From: Thraustochytrium sp. TN22 | Taxonomy: Eukaryota > Sar > Bigyra > Thraustochytrida > Thraustochytriidae | Reading direction: 5' to 3' | Length of the DNA: 64,000 bases | Assembly (NCBI GenBank): GCA_013306675.1 | Contig: JABLUY010000067.1 | Span: 62,001 to 126,000, forward strand | In this document: in pieces, positions 40,030 to 49,828 of the stretch | Layout: each line of letters opens with the position of its first letter | Position numbering within the stretch: position 1 is the stretch's first letter | Program-made: the position numbers and the translations under genes | Notes under the pieces: generated by a model | The model's database searches: none | What the model saw: the letters and a program-made list of their open reading frames with translations, nothing else | Told to the model about the DNA's origin: nothing

Positions 40030-40904
40030 ACCGCCCCACCGCCTCGCGCCAGAAGCGCACGAGCGCGAGCGCGCGCGAGGCCGCCGCTGCCTCGCTACTC
40101 CGCCCAATGATTCTGGAGCGCATACGGCAAGATGAGCGAGCAAGCACCGCACCACGCAAGCTGCCAGCTTGCTCCGCGCAAGGCCCGAACCTCAGGCCTC
40201 GCTTGCCACAGTAGGTCGTCGCCAACGCACCTCTGGAGAGAAAAAAACGAGGGAAAGAAACTTACGAAAGCCACCGGCTACGTCACAGCGGCACTCAGGC
40301 TGCACCCACTCGGCGGTGCCGGTTCCGTTCCGAAGTTTCAGGCTTGAAACGGCTCGGACTGGGCGACCTCATTCCATCAAACAACAACGCATTCGGATCA
40401 CCGTGATCCAGCCACTGGATGCCATGGCACACAGTCGGCGTCACCGATTGCTTAGACCTCGGAAGCTCAAATAACGAAAGCCGGGCGCGACGCGAGACGC
40501 GACCCGACTCAAGTGGTGGGGCGGTAAAGCGAACCGCAAGGTGTGTGCGCGGACCCTTTTTTAAACTGTGGTGATGCACGCGGCCGGGACGCCGGCGGAC
40601 GCCGCGCCGCGGCGGCGGGGGCGCACAGCCGCGCACTGCACTGCGGTGCAGCTCAGGCCCTTACAGAGTCACAGTCAGCGTACGATTGTGTGGAGCGTTA
40701 CCATTTGGAGGCTTGCTCGGTTCTGTTTCTTGTCGGATTTGAGCACTTCGGAAAGCCGGAAGAGCGTGCTCCTTTCCTGCCTTGGCTTCATTTCATGCTC
40801 CTTCCTGGCGTTGCATGCAGGCCTAATTAGCTAGCTGGCTAGCTAGCTAGTAGCTACTTGAGCTCGAGGCTCTCTCACCGGCAATTTGGGAGTCAGCTTA
40901 ATCG
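40030..40904. other. Spacer between cyclase promoter and PDCD2 3' end
   Basis: No gene is seen in 875 bp. The part next to 40029 should be the cyclase promoter and 5' UTR. A GCTA tetramer run at about 40826-40855 lies just past the PDCD2 stop, as after TSG101. Confidence 0.4.
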
Positions 40905-42242
40905 TCACTGCATTTTGGCAGGGACGCCACGCTTAGGAGGGCCGGCAAGCTCGGACAGCAGTACGGCGTGCTCATAAACAGGCGCGCAGGCGTTCGCGAC
41001 ACAGCTAAAGGGGCACACATAAACGAGCAGCGTGAGGAAGTCGACGTCTACAGAAGCCACGCTGTGCCGCAGCTCCCAGAGCGCGGCGGGCAATATCTGT
41101 AGCTCAAAGACGCGCGCGTTCTTGCACGAAGGACAAGCCGGAATGGCCGCCTCCTCAGCGGCGGTGAGCTTCCGGGGCAGCAGAGGCTCGCAATCGTATG
41201 CGTATCGGAGGCACTGCGCCGGCGCTGCTGCCAGGTAGTCGTCGAACTCCTCGCGAAGCTCCGCAGCTGCCAGTGCCGCAGCATCCTTTGTAACGTCATC
41301 ATCGTCATCGTCGTCGTCGTCAGGGGCCGAGGTGTGGCGCGCCTCGCCGCCTTCCCCCTCCGCAGCGAGTTCCGCCTCGTACCTTTCCAGCAACTCCTTG
41401 GCGTGCGCTTGATCTTTGACCCGTTGCACGGTTCCATCAAAACCGGCTTGCCACTCCGCCTCGTCCACCACGTCGAGCAGTACGCTGGTGTCCTCGACCA
41501 TTCGTGCGTTTGGGTCTGCCCGCGCCGCCTCAGCTGGCTGAGCGTCAGCAGAAGACGGCGGCGGTGGCGGCGACGACTGCTCCTGCTTCTCCACAGCATC
41601 TGCGCTCGCGGCGATGGCTGCATCCCGCTCCGCGAGAAGGCCCTCAAGGTCCTCCAGTGTCGCGGTGGCGTCTGGGCCATCATCGGCGCCCCACGCGAAG
41701 GCGGCGGCCTTTTGCTTCTTCTTTTTCTTCTTCTTCTTCTTCTCCTCCTCCTCCTCCTCCTCCTTCTTCTTCGTTGTTGTCGTCGTCGTCGTCGTGGCCG
41801 TTGCGCCGGAGGACGACGCGCCGTCCTTCTCGGCAGCCGTGGCGCCTTCCGGCTGCGCAGCGGCGCTCTTGGCGGCATCCTGGCCGGCCGCGCGCCCCTC
41901 CTCGTCGTCCACGAGGCCCTCCTCCACGCGCAGGACCGCTGCGCCGGGCGCCGCGCAGGCGTCGGCATTGCACACGAAGACAAGCAGCGAGCGCGGCCGG
42001 CCGTCCTCCACGGGCGCGTAGACCTGCGCGAGCAGCACGAGCGGCGCGGCGCAGCCCGCGCACGGCGGCGGCGTCGGCGGCGGCAGCGAGGAGGACCACC
42101 GGTCCATGAGCCATGGCACGCCGCCGATCTTGCTCGCGGCGGGGTCCAGCGCGCGGCGCGCGGGCGCCAGGCGGCCCGCGGCGGGGGGCTCGCCCGCCCC
42201 GCCCCGCGCCACGGCGCGCGGCACGCCCAGGAAGGCCGCCAT
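40905..42242 (-). CDS. PDCD2: PDCD2-family protein
   Basis: The 445-residue protein starts at the ATG at 42242. Upstream codons in the same frame are Arg/Ala-rich and overlap the neighbouring promoter. The N-terminal region has the family motif KIGGVPWLMD. A zinc-binding block follows (CAGCAAPLVLLAQVYAP, then LLVFVCNADAC), as in the PDCD2 N-terminal fold. A charged low-complexity linker (poly-Lys/Glu at about 170-190, Asp run near 320) separates it from the C-terminal PDCD2 domain (LRYAYDCEPLLPRKLTAAEE, CPSCKNARVFELQILP, LTLLVYVCPFSC). In yeast and animals PDCD2 proteins are chaperones for ribosomal protein uS5 (RPS2). The domain order is complete. Confidence 0.88.
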   Translation of the reverse strand: MAAFLGVPRAVARGGAGEPPAAGRLAPARRALDPAASKIGGVPWLMDRWSSSLPPPTPPPCAGCAAPLVLLAQVYAPVEDGRPRSLLVFVCNADACAAPGAAVLRVEEGLVDDEEGRAAGQDAAKSAAAQPEGATAAEKDGASSSGATATTTTTTTTKKKEEEEEEEKKKKKKKKKQKAAAFAWGADDGPDATATLEDLEGLLAERDAAIAASADAVEKQEQSSPPPPPSSADAQPAEAARADPNARMVEDTSVLLDVVDEAEWQAGFDGTVQRVKDQAHAKELLERYEAELAAEGEGGEARHTSAPDDDDDDDDDVTKDAAALAAAELREEFDDYLAAAPAQCLRYAYDCEPLLPRKLTAAEEAAIPACPSCKNARVFELQILPAALWELRHSVASVDVDFLTLLVYVCPFSCVANACAPVYEHAVLLSELAGPPKRGVPAKMQ

Positions 42243-42360
42243 GCCCGCGGCGGCGCCGCTGCGCTGGGGCTCTGCCGGCGGCCATGCGCAGAGTCGCAGA
42301 CCTGGTTCGCCTCGCCTCGCCTCGCCTCGCTCCGAGCGCAGCGCAGCACTCTCCGGCGCC
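42243..42360. promoter_or_regulatory. 118-bp head-to-head promoter, PDCD2 / rhomboid
   Basis: Only 118 bases separate the two ATGs, so both transcripts must start inside this stretch or inside the other gene. A CGCCTCGCCT repeat lies at about 42308-42330. No TATA-like sequence is visible. Confidence 0.6.
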
Positions 42361-43281
42361 ATGCTCGCAGCGCTGCGCGCGGCGCTGCCGCGGGGCGCCG
42401 CGTGGAGCAGCGGCCTGGCAGCCGCGCCGGCGGCCGGCGCGCGCGCGGGCGGGGGCGCAGGCGCCATGGCGCGGGCGGCGGCGGCGCGCCCGGGCCTGGG
42501 CCTCGCGCCGCGCGCGCCGCTCGCGACGCGGGCGCTGCGCGCGAGCCCCACGCCCGCGGCCGCGCCGCTCGCGACGGCGCTGCGCGGCGCAGGCGGCCTG
42601 CGCGCGGGACGGCCCACACGCGCGCTGGTGCCGCCGCCCCGGGCTGGCCTGCCGGCCGGCGCGCGCGGCATGTATGGCGGCGCGTATCAGCGGGACGCGG
42701 GCAACCTCGTCATCGGGCTCATCGGCGCCAATGCGGCCGTCTTCGTCATGTGGAAGACGGTGAGCCCGTACTTTATGTTCCAGCACTTTACGTGCACGCC
42801 CGACGGCGTGCTGGGCTCCGGCAGGCTGCACACCTTGCTCACCTGCACCTTCTCGCACACCGACATCTGGCACCTGCTCGTCAACATGATTGGCCTCTAC
42901 TACTTTGGAAGCGGCATGTTGGCCTACGTTGGGCCGCGCTTCTTCCTGACCGCCTACCTCGGCTCCGGCATCGTGTCGTCGCTCGCGCAGATCGCGCAGT
43001 CCTACTACGAGCGCCGCCGCACCGTGCTGCTTGGCGCCTCTGGCGCCGTCAACTGCTGCGTCATGTACAACGTGCTGGCCAATCCACGCGCCACCGTCCT
43101 CATCTACGGTGTCATCCCGGTTCCGCTCGCAATCTTCGGCATCTTTGTCATGTTCCAGGACGTCTTCGGCGCCGTGTCTTCGGCGCCGGCACCTGGGGCC
43201 ACCCGCATTGGCTACACAAGCCATCTCACCGGCGCCGCAGTCGGTGCGCTTTGCTTTCTCGCCACACGCCGCCGGTTCTAA
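42361..43281 (+). CDS. Mitochondrial-type rhomboid serine protease
   Basis: The 306-residue protein's first 110 residues are Ala/Arg-rich without acidic residues, a probable mitochondrial transit peptide. The rhomboid core follows with six predicted membrane helices. The HTDIWHLLVN block supplies the oxyanion-region His and Asn. The nucleophile is Ser227 in LLGASGAV. The catalytic base is His288 in SHLTGAAVGAL. All active-site residues are present, so it should cleave membrane helices. By transit peptide and length it resembles PARL/Pcp1-type enzymes that process inner-membrane proteins. The ATG at 42361 was chosen because earlier in-frame ATGs (42106, 42241) overlap the PDCD2 coding region on the other strand. 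Confidence 0.87.
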   Translation: MLAALRAALPRGAAWSSGLAAAPAAGARAGGGAGAMARAAAARPGLGLAPRAPLATRALRASPTPAAAPLATALRGAGGLRAGRPTRALVPPPRAGLPAGARGMYGGAYQRDAGNLVIGLIGANAAVFVMWKTVSPYFMFQHFTCTPDGVLGSGRLHTLLTCTFSHTDIWHLLVNMIGLYYFGSGMLAYVGPRFFLTAYLGSGIVSSLAQIAQSYYERRRTVLLGASGAVNCCVMYNVLANPRATVLIYGVIPVPLAIFGIFVMFQDVFGAVSSAPAPGATRIGYTSHLTGAAVGALCFLATRRRF

Positions 43282-43983
43282 CTTAGCTGCGAAGAGCTCT
43301 GCAGCACGTAAGGGGACTCCAGAGTTGGTAGAAGAGCGAGTAGGATTTTTAAGTTAAAAAAGAGTTAGTGAACCGGGATCGTGGACGACATTGATTTTGA
43401 TGAATCGATCACGCGAACGACGCTGATCGTAAAGAGCCCACACAGGGGGCTGGTCGGCGATGAGCCTGCTCAGCAAGTTTGCCGGCCAAAGGTGCTCCTC
43501 CCTGCACGTCTCCTGTCGCTGGGAAGCTTGACTGAGAAGCTTGAGGGACGCCGTTCGTCAGCCGAAGCAGCTCATCTCCAACCGAGTCTCTCTCTCACGT
43601 CGCAAGTCTCCATCATTGGCCAGCACTTCCTTCTCCATGACTGCCAGCTGCAGCCACAGCGACGCAACAAGACCGGCCTTTGATCATCGCGGCGTCCCGG
43701 CGCATCGTGGCTTCACTGTGAGTCGAGGAGGTCATGGAGGTGGCCCCGCCGGCGCCAGGGCATTAGCCTGGTAAAAACCAGTATCGTCGAGTCGAGACTC
43801 GACGTTGAACTCCTCGACGAGGCGGCCGAGCCGGTCGGGCAGAACTCCACCACCGAGGCCGGCCGCGCCCCTTCGGAGCGCGGCGCGCGCGCGCGGAGAG
43901 CACGGAGGGGCGGACTCGCGCGTCGCCGCGCAGCGCCGCGCCGCGCCGCTTCGTGGCCGCGTGGTTCGGTAGCCGCCGGAGGC
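43282..43983. other. Spacer between rhomboid and EXO70 genes
   Basis: No gene is recognised in 702 bp. It should hold the rhomboid 3' UTR and the EXO70 promoter. The last 100 bases are GCGCGC-rich. A GTCGAGTCGAGACTCGAC palindrome-like stretch lies at about 43786-43804. Confidence 0.4.
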
Positions 43984-44002
43984 ATGGGCGCGAGCGATGG
44001 CC

Positions 44003-44037
<35 letters not shown>

Positions 44038-46842
44038 AGCGGCGCGAGCGCGAGCGCGACGGCCAAGGACGAGGTGGAGGCGCGCCTGGTGGCGAGCATC
44101 GAGGTGATCACCAAGGGCCTGCAGATCAGCGCGAGCAACACGTCGGAGATGGTGGGCGCTCTGCGCGACTTCGAGGAGCGCGTCAACAAGCTGGAGCGCG
44201 CCGTGGAGCCCATCCATACGCTGACGGAGCGGCTGTCGCTGGCACAGCGCAACATCAACTCGACGCTGGCGCACTTCGAGAAGATCCACCTGCACTTCCG
44301 CGCGGCGGATGAGGTGCGCGGCGTGCTGCAGCGGTCCACACTGCTCAAGTCGGAGGACCGGCGCGAGCGCGAGCAGTACTTTGCAGCACTGCAGCGGCTG
44401 TGCGAGTCGTATGCCTTCGTGGAGAAGCACCCAGAGTTCATGTCGAGCGCCGCGCAGGGCAGTGAGCTGGCTGACACGCGGCAGTTCGCCTCGGATAGCA
44501 TTTGCATCGAGTTCGAGGTCTCGCTTGAGCGGTACGCAGCGTCGGCGCGCGACTACCTGGGTCCGCACGTGGACGCGGACTTTGACGGCGCCGACCCGCT
44601 CGCCATGCACGAGGCCATGCCGCCGGACGTGGGCAACCGCCTCCGCGAGCTGGCGGACTGCCTCGTGCGTTGCGGCCTACAGGGCGCTTTTGCACAGGCG
44701 TACGGCCGTAGCCGCGGGCGCGTGCTGTGCGAGTCTTTGGACGAGCTGGCATCCTCCTTCTGGAGCGATGCGGCGCTCCCCACGTTGCTGGGCGACCCGC
44801 AGGGGAGCAGTCGGATGCGGCTCACCGTGCACACCGCCCCGACCAGCAAGGCTTCGTCCTTTGCGCATGCATCGCCCGCCGCGCCTGCGCACGAGCCTCC
44901 TGCGGCCCCGCTGGCCATGCCCGAGCCGGTAGCGCGGCCGCCTCTGGCGCCCATGCGCGCCATTGCCTCGATGCGCGGGCCGCGCAGCGCGCGCCCGCTC
45001 CCGCTCACGCCCGACAGCGCGACCCAGAGCTTCCGCGACGACAAAAGCGAGACGCAGTCGCACAAGAGCATGTCGTACAGGAGCAAGAAGATCGTCTCCA
45101 AGTCAAAGAAGTGGACCAAGAAACTGCTGGGCCGCGGCAAGAGCAAGTCCGGCAAGGACGGCGGCGCCTCCGTGGCTGGCAGCGCTCTGGACGAGGCGGA
45201 CTTCGACGAACGCCTCGACGAGGTCGACGAGGTCGAATCCGCTTTCAAGGAAGGCCCACCTGGGCCACTGCCGCCGCGGCCGTCGGGCCACACCGCCGCA
45301 TCCGAGACCGAGGACGCGCCGCTTCCGCCGCTGCTGACGCCGCAATCAACGGGGGCCATGCGCGCGCTCATGCGCGGCGCCGTGGGTGGCGGGAGCTCGT
45401 TTCGGGACGCGCCATCCGCCTCACAAAGCTATGCGAGCGGTACGCACCACCAGCCGTCCCCTGGCCTCATGAGCATGTCGTCCACCAAGTCGCGCGCCGC
45501 AGCCGCAGCGTCTGCCGCCGTCCCATACCGCAAGTACGTCGAGGGCGAGCACCGCATGATGGACCTGCTGGAGCTCGCCGCGCATGCGCTCGAGGCCGAG
45601 CTCGCGCTCTCGGTGCGCGCATTGCCGCGAGGCCGGCCCGGGCGCCGCTGCTTCCTGGATGCCATGGTGGACCCTTGCGAGCGTCTCGCGCGCATCGGTA
45701 TGAAGGACGCGCTCGACTACACACGCAAGGCGTACGCGGCGCCAGAGGCCGTCTTCGCTGCCGCCGATGTGCTGCAGAAGCTGCACAACCTGCAGCCCAA
45801 GTTCTTTGAGATCCTCGCGCCCGGCTCGCTCTCGTATCTCTCCGAGGACGCCGAGGAGCCGGGATCGCCGCGCCGTCGCAGCGAGAGCGCCGAACGCGGG
45901 TCCGCACCCCCTACGCCGCAGACGCCCACCTTTAGCCAGCGCAGCGAGGAGGCGCTGCCGCAGGAGGCGTGGAACCAGTATCTCCTTCTGTGCAAGTCCT
46001 GGCGCAGCGACGCAGTGCAGAGCCTGCCACGCGCCTATATGGCGCTCCTGCAGCCCCTGGCGGGTATCCCGGCGTCTGCCTCTGTGCACCCGGCCAGCAC
46101 GCGCGTGCTCTCGTTCGCGCGGCGGCTCTGCTCGCACCGAGAGGTCGTGCAATCGCTTCTAGTCCCGGAGGACACAGACCCGCAGTCGACCAGCGCCGAG
46201 GCCGAATTCAGGCTCAACATCGAGCAGCTCGTCGACAAGTACGTTGGCATTCTGCAGCAGTCGGCAGCGACGGCGCGAGCGCCGCCACCCGCCGAGCGCC
46301 TCTTTGTGGTGAATAATGTCCACTTCCTCGTGGCTGGCGCCTCGCGCGAGGAGGGCTACCTGGGCGAGCTCATGGATTCCTCTGAGTTGCTCGCTGCGAA
46401 ACGCCGCGACCTCGACCACGCCAAGCATGCCTACGTGGAGGCGGTCATCGCGCCCATCAAGCGCTTCCTCGGGCCCGGCCAGCCGGAGGGGCTGTCTGCA
46501 CAGGACAAACACGGCACGGACAAGAAGCCGATTCGCGAGTACTGCGACGCGTGGCATTCGTGGGCTGACTCCGTGCACCGCTCACAGACCAAGCTGGAGG
46601 TCCCTGACGTGGAGTTGCGGACCGAGCTGCGTTTCTTGCTTCGCCGCGCCCTCCTCGACTCGTACGCGCAGGCGTATGACCGCCTGCAGGCGCACCCGTA
46701 TGTGCAGCGCAAGACCATCTCGGCCCTCCTGCCGTACTCGCCCGACATTCTCTCCACAATGATCTCGCAATTTTTCGAGATTTCCGAGACGGCCTCCGAC
46801 CCGCGTGCCGTCGCGTCCTTTGCGGAGGGCCGCACAGGATAG
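43984..46842 (+). CDS. EXO70: Exocyst subunit EXO70 (EXOC7)
   Basis: The 952-residue protein aligns with EXO70 along its length. The N-terminal helical segment (VGALRDFEERVNKLERAVEP, then IHTLTERL and AQRNINSTLAHFEK) is the family hallmark. Mid and C-terminal blocks follow: FVVNNVHFLVAGA, where the family has a MNN motif, and LRTELRFLLRRALLDSYAQAYDRL. The last is LLPYSPDILSTMISQFFE, equivalent to the KY-x-PEDLE tail. A Lys/Arg-rich insert (about residues 355-395) and a low-complexity linker (about 280-510) are extra. EXO70 anchors the exocyst to PI(4,5)P2 at the plasma membrane and tethers secretory vesicles. The N-terminal polyglycine follows a GGAGGC-ATG-GG start. It is convergent with CCZ1. 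Confidence 0.85.
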
Positions 46843-47073
46843 CAGAACGACTGTACCAACCATCTTTTTTCGCAACCACTTCCAAAAGAATTCGTCGGAG
46901 AATGAGGCGAGAAGGGCTCCAAGTCGAACTCGTGTGAGAGCGATCGGAGAGACTTGCACTGCCAGTGAGAGAAAGGAAAGGAGAGGGAAAAAGAAAGGAA
47001 AGGAAGGAAGGAAGGAAATGAATGAATAGGAAAGAGAAGGAACAAGAATGGCACAGACACACAGACACACAGT
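46843..47073. other. Convergent 3' spacer with homopurine tract
   Basis: A plus-strand purine stretch (GGAAAGG and GGAAGGAA repeats) covers about 46968-47040 between the EXO70 and CCZ1 stops. No gene is present. It probably contains both 3' ends. Confidence 0.5.
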
Positions 47074-49485
47074 TCACATCAAAATCGACTGCAGCGTGAC
47101 GTCGCGCAGCAATCGCGCACGCTGATTGACGTGCTCGAAGGTGTACTTGGCATCCACCACCAAGAAGGCCTGCCTGGAGCCCGACTTGATGGCAGCCAGC
47201 CAGCAGCCGGACTGCTGCTGGCGCGCGTTGGGCCTGACAAACTGGATGACGAGCATGCGATGGGTGGGGTCGAGGGCGAACTCGTGGCGCGCGTCGTTCA
47301 TAGCGGCGATGAGGTTCGACGTGAAGAGCGGCCCGAGGTCGTGAAGCGAGGGGAAGGCGGCGTTAGGCGCCCTTCGCAGCTCGTTGAGCCAGGCGTCCGC
47401 CACACTCACGACGCTGCTGGCCTCGTTCAGGTACAGAAAGCGCTCGCTCGGGTCTGTCACGGACGTTGTCAGGCTGCCCGGCACCGAGGATCGCAGCGAC
47501 TTGCCCAGGTTCGCCCTCGTGTACCCGGCCGTCTGCAACGCTGTTGTGGCGCCGAACTGCCAGCTCGACCGCGGAAACATGCTGCTCGTGTCGGGCGACG
47601 CACTCCCCGGCATGGTGCCCGATACACCGCTCAGCGTGGTGACGATGAGAGGCGGGGGCTTGCCCACCGGCGAGGATGGCGAGACTCCGCCCCATGTGAC
47701 GCTCGCCGGCGACAGCTCGTCCTCGTCCTCCTCGCCCCCGGAGAGCAGCGCGGACAGCGACGGCAGCTCCATCTGCCAGAACGCCTCGAGGCGGCCCGAC
47801 GCCTCGAGCAGCGCTGAGGTGGGCCAGCTGCCGACTCCGGCGTCCGAGTCCGAGTCCAAGTCCGAGTCCGAGGTCTCGGCCTCGGAGTCGGAGACTTCGG
47901 TCGCAGAGGCGGCGGCCAAGCCCCGCGGCGCCGTCTCTGGCAAGAAGACGACGGCGACGACGCGGTCACACCCGTAGGCGGTGACGCGGCGGAAGGCGCC
48001 TTCCGTCGCGTCGAAGAGGTGCGGAAAGTATACATCAGCGGTGTCGTCGGCGCGCGCATGTTCGTCGCCAGGCCGCGTGGAGCCCATGCGCAGAAAGCCT
48101 GGCGGGAGCGGGTACTGATGACGGTCCGCCAGGCTATCCTCGTCTGTCTCGGAGCCGCGCGAGGCGGAAACCAGACGCGGACTCGGCGCGCGGGAGCGGA
48201 AGCTGGCGTCGGAAGCGGCAAGCGGCGCGTCCTGCGGCTCGCACAGCACCACGTCGAGCAGCATGTGCACGCTGCGCAGCGTGGGCAGCGAGACCGAGCT
48301 CCACACGACCTCGCCGGCGTTCAGCAGCACACAGGCCTGGACGAGCGGCGCAAAACTGGCTTCGAGGCGGTCCATGAGGAGCTGGATAGAGACGGCGGCT
48401 GCCTTGTTGACCGAGGCGAAGGGCAGCGCGCAGTCCTCGTACAGCAAATGCAGGCGCGAGAAGTCGACCTGAGCCAAGAGCGCAGGCAAGAAGGACGCCA
48501 TGAGCTCGCGTGCGCGGTCCGCGGTGGACGCCGAGAGCATGGCCGCCAGGCTGTCCTCGTTGGCTCCGCGCTCGCGCAGCAGACGCGCCTGCTCAGGGTC
48601 CGGGTTCAGGTCGCCCTCGTCCACGAGCTCCTGGAGCTGGCGCGTCTTGCGCAGCACCTTGCGCAGGCCCTTGAGACGGGCCGGCACGTCTTCGCGGCCC
48701 GCCGGCCAGAGAATGCGCTTGATGGGCCCGTGGTAGAGGAGGAAGAGCTTGTACACACGATCCAGAAGCGCGCGAAGCACGTGTGCGCTCGGGTCGGCCG
48801 CCTCCACGATGCGGGCGTCGTCCATAGCGCCCATGACGTCGCCGCCGCTGCTCGCGTGCGACTTGGACGAGCGCCGCGCCATGGACGCGTGCGAGCCGCT
48901 GCGTCGGAACGGCAGCTTGGCGATGGGCGAGCGCTTGTTCGTCTGCACCGCAGGCGACCGATACAGGTAGGTGGCGAACTCCGAGCTGGTGAGCTCTACC
49001 AGCTCACGCTCATTCAGCTCGCCCAGGCGCGTCTTGCAGCACACCACGATCCAAGTGTCCGGCTCGCACTCGTACAGGGCGTAGGCGTGGTTATCCAAAA
49101 AGACCGACTCGCAGGGCGCGTCTGCGTCGAAGCTCCTGCACAGGTCGATGAAGGCCTCGACCATGCTGAGCCGCTCCAGCTGCTCCTCGAGTGCGTCGCC
49201 GCACATGGACGAGTAGAAGAGCAGCTTTTCCGTGCGCTCCGACACCGTGGCGGCCTCATCGTCCGAGCCCAGCGTGCGGTTGAACACAAAGAGGGCCTCC
49301 ATGAGTGAAGCCTTTGCCTTTGCCGCCACCGCTGCGCCGCTACCGCTGCGCCGCGACGCGCCAAGGCCGGGCGGGAGCGTCCGCACGTGTGCGCCCGCGC
49401 CTGCGCCCGCGCCCGCGCCCGACCGCCGCGCGCGGCCGCTCACCGGCCGCGCGATTCTCCTTTGCCGGCGCCGCAACGTCGCCAT
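47074..49485 (-). CDS. CCZ1: CCZ1 homologue, subunit of the Mon1-Ccz1 Rab7 exchange factor
   Basis: The 803-residue protein shows the CCZ1/INTU first longin domain from about residue 62: MEALFVFNRTLGSDDEAAT, then EKLLFYSS, a helix with SMVEAFIDLCRSF, and the strand WIVVCCKTRL. A loop leading to YKLFLLYHGPIKRIL follows. The C-terminal domain ends with HRMLVIQFVRPN and LVVDAKYTFEHV. Central parts hold Ser/Asp-rich insertions. In known systems Mon1-Ccz1 activates Rab7 on late endosomes and autophagosomes. The ATG at 49485 lies in an AAAG-ATG-GC context. An ATG at 49302, at the start of the conserved part, is an alternative, since the first 61 residues are Arg/Ala/Gly-rich and not conserved. Confidence 0.8.
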   Translation of the reverse strand: MATLRRRQRRIARPVSGRARRSGAGAGAGAGAHVRTLPPGLGASRRSGSGAAVAAKAKASLMEALFVFNRTLGSDDEAATVSERTEKLLFYSSMCGDALEEQLERLSMVEAFIDLCRSFDADAPCESVFLDNHAYALYECEPDTWIVVCCKTRLGELNERELVELTSSEFATYLYRSPAVQTNKRSPIAKLPFRRSGSHASMARRSSKSHASSGGDVMGAMDDARIVEAADPSAHVLRALLDRVYKLFLLYHGPIKRILWPAGREDVPARLKGLRKVLRKTRQLQELVDEGDLNPDPEQARLLRERGANEDSLAAMLSASTADRARELMASFLPALLAQVDFSRLHLLYEDCALPFASVNKAAAVSIQLLMDRLEASFAPLVQACVLLNAGEVVWSSVSLPTLRSVHMLLDVVLCEPQDAPLAASDASFRSRAPSPRLVSASRGSETDEDSLADRHQYPLPPGFLRMGSTRPGDEHARADDTADVYFPHLFDATEGAFRRVTAYGCDRVVAVVFLPETAPRGLAAASATEVSDSEAETSDSDLDSDSDAGVGSWPTSALLEASGRLEAFWQMELPSLSALLSGGEEDEDELSPASVTWGGVSPSSPVGKPPPLIVTTLSGVSGTMPGSASPDTSSMFPRSSWQFGATTALQTAGYTRANLGKSLRSSVPGSLTTSVTDPSERFLYLNEASSVVSVADAWLNELRRAPNAAFPSLHDLGPLFTSNLIAAMNDARHEFALDPTHRMLVIQFVRPNARQQQSGCWLAAIKSGSRQAFLVVDAKYTFEHVNQRARLLRDVTLQSILM

Positions 49486-49828
49486 CTTTGGGCAAGGAAC
49501 TCGAAGGACAGGGCGCCATCGTCGCGCTCGCCGACTGCGGCGCGGCCATCATCGTCATCGCTCCAAGCAATCCAGCAGATGAACTCTTGGCTTGACCAAG
49601 AATGCAAACAAGCTTTGGGATGAAGGCACTCTTGCGAAAGAAAAGAACATGATCATGCGTCTTGGGCCGCCGATGGACAGTGCAACGACCCAACTTACTG
49701 TTAGTAAGCTGCCCTTCGTTGGCCTTGGCATCGGAGCATCGGCGTGGCCGATGTGCTACAGGGGCGTCCACCGCCTCGTGCAGCAGACGCCTGGCTCTGC
49801 CGGTCGAGCTCAGAGATGCTGATCTTGG
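49486..49828. other. Spacer between CCZ1 start and flavocytochrome stop
   Basis: In these 343 bp no gene, repeat or regulatory site can be assigned beyond the expected CCZ1 promoter. Confidence 0.4.

Noticed and set aside
40030-40155. Longer start of the cyclase
   Set aside because: The upstream start codon is GTG. The first in-frame ATG is at 40029.
41334-43286. 650-codon plus-strand frame over PDCD2 and rhomboid
   Set aside because: It runs antisense through PDCD2 and in the wrong frame through rhomboid, and translates low-complexity DNA.
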